In this document: piece after piece, positions 6,105-6,546 of the stretch | Position numbering within the stretch: position 1 is the first letter of the stretch | Layout of the letters: each line of letters opens with the position of its first letter | Source: an uncultured Macromonas sp. | Lineage (GTDB): Bacteria; Pseudomonadota; Gammaproteobacteria; Burkholderiales; Burkholderiaceae | Assembly: GCA_946481585.1 (NCBI GenBank) | Contig: CAMLOF010000170.1 | Location: 1 to 6,546, forward strand | Length of the DNA: 6,546 bases | Direction: 5' to 3' | Program-made: the position numbers and the translations under genes | Notes under the pieces: model-generated | What the model was told of the DNA's origin: nothing | The model's database searches: none | What the model saw: only the letters and a program-made list of their open reading frames with translations

Positions 6105-6440
6105 ATGCCCAAACCCAGCGAATCGCACGAATTCCTTCCCCCTGCTGTCGAAAAGCAGCTGCGTGACCTCGGCCAGAACCTTGAGATCGCACGCAAGCGC
6201 CGGGGTGAGTCGCGTGCGGCCTGGTCCGTGCGCCTCGGTGTGACGCCGCCCACGCTGCTGCGCATGGAGCGGGGCGACCCCAAGGTGTCGATGGGGGCGT
6301 ATGCAACGGCCCTTTGGCTCATTGGGCGGGCTGACGAGATCAGCCAACTGGCGGCACCGCACTTGGACTACGCGGCGGCCGACGCCGAGGCAAGAAAAGC
6401 CTTGGCGCCCAAGCGGTCCAGCAGCCGAGGCAGGCCATGA
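6105..6440 (+). CDS. HTH (XRE/HipB-like) antitoxin and transcriptional regulator
   Basis: A 111-residue protein from ATG 6105; an in-frame TTG at 6090 would add five residues (start TTG-ACT-ATT). Neither start has a clear Shine-Dalgarno. Residues about 18-75 form an XRE-type helix-turn-helix: the first helices carry LRDLGQNLEIARKRRGES (19-36), then AWSVRLGVTPPTLLRMERG (39-57) contains the turn and recognition helix, followed by a helix with YATALWLIG (66-74). The basic, low-complexity tail (98-111, APKRSSSRGRP) may be disordered, as the tails of many antitoxins are. Its stop overlaps the next start as ATGA, so the two are translationally coupled. The partner looks like HipA, so I infer an antitoxin that neutralises HipA and represses the operon through the upstream palindrome. 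If the partner is not HipA, this is simply a small XRE regulator. Confidence 0.85.
   Translation: MPKPSESHEFLPPAVEKQLRDLGQNLEIARKRRGESRAAWSVRLGVTPPTLLRMERGDPKVSMGAYATALWLIGRADEISQLAAPHLDYAAADAEARKALAPKRSSSRGRP
6427..6434 (+). promoter_or_regulatory. Ribosome binding site for the HipA-like gene
   Basis: GAGG (6427-6430), followed by AGG at 6432-6434, lies within the last codons of the antitoxin gene, 6 nt before ATG 6437. It supports that start and coupled translation of the pair. Confidence 0.6.
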
Positions 6441-6546
6441 GCGCAAAAAACTATATCCCCCAGGACCGCATGCATGTGTTCTGGCTGCAAAACCCGGCAA
6501 CGCCACGCCTGGTAGGCTCGCTCGACCTGAACCCCCGGCTCAAGGG
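6437..6546 (+). CDS. HipA-family toxin kinase, N-terminal fragment (3' end outside window)
   Basis: Only 36 codons are present before the window ends. The start ATG shares the ATGA overlap with the antitoxin stop and has a good ribosome site. The visible residues include MHVFWLQNP (12-20) and RLVGSLDLNPRLK (24-36). A short beta strand, then a strand with VG-(S/T)-L, is the usual opening of HipA N-terminal subdomain 1 (couple_hipA). HipA proteins are Ser/Thr kinases; E. coli HipA phosphorylates glutamyl-tRNA synthetase and induces growth arrest. The kinase core would lie entirely beyond the window, so activity cannot be judged. Gene order (small HTH gene first, four-base overlap) supports the call. 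With so few residues, identity remains an inference. Confidence 0.65.
   Translation, partial: MSAKNYIPQDRMHVFWLQNPATPRLVGSLDLNPRLK

Overview
The window looks like chromosomal DNA of a GC-rich betaproteobacterium. Strong G/C third-position bias, long antisense shadow frames and the style of the proteins suggest Burkholderiales, perhaps a Comamonadaceae genus such as Acidovorax. That placement is an inference from recalled family resemblance, not a search.

Layout. On the minus strand, bases 4778 down to 1 hold two genes read in the same direction 25 nt apart: an FAD-linked D-lactate dehydrogenase/glycolate-oxidase-type enzyme, then a large membrane-anchored PAS-PAS-GGDEF-EAL protein that runs off the left edge just before its end. 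A 69-bp gap (4779-4847) separates them from a divergent plus-strand pair: a PduO-type ATP:cob(I)alamin adenosyltransferase and, overlapping its stop by 8 nt, a small ABC-like ATPase with unusual nucleotide-site residues. After an AT-rich stretch (27% GC over 6021-6104) containing a near-perfect palindrome over a promoter, the right edge holds a small helix-turn-helix gene overlapping by ATGA the start of a truncated gene whose first 36 residues resemble the HipA toxin N-terminus. This is most likely a HipB/HipA-type toxin-antitoxin module.

Functionally: the left pair joins a respiratory-type 2-hydroxyacid oxidase to a c-di-GMP enzyme. The c-di-GMP enzyme keeps all its EAL catalytic residues, but the GGDEF domain has lost its first metal-binding Asp (now Asn726) and its I-site Asp (now His761), so it is predicted to act as a phosphodiesterase. 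The middle pair makes adenosylcobalamin and an ATPase of unknown partner. The right pair is probably an autoregulated accessory module. I see no RNA genes, CRISPR array, insertion sequence or riboswitch. The most unusual items are the ABC-like ATPase with a natural Glu-to-Gln Walker B change and the operator-like palindrome ahead of the HipBA-like pair.
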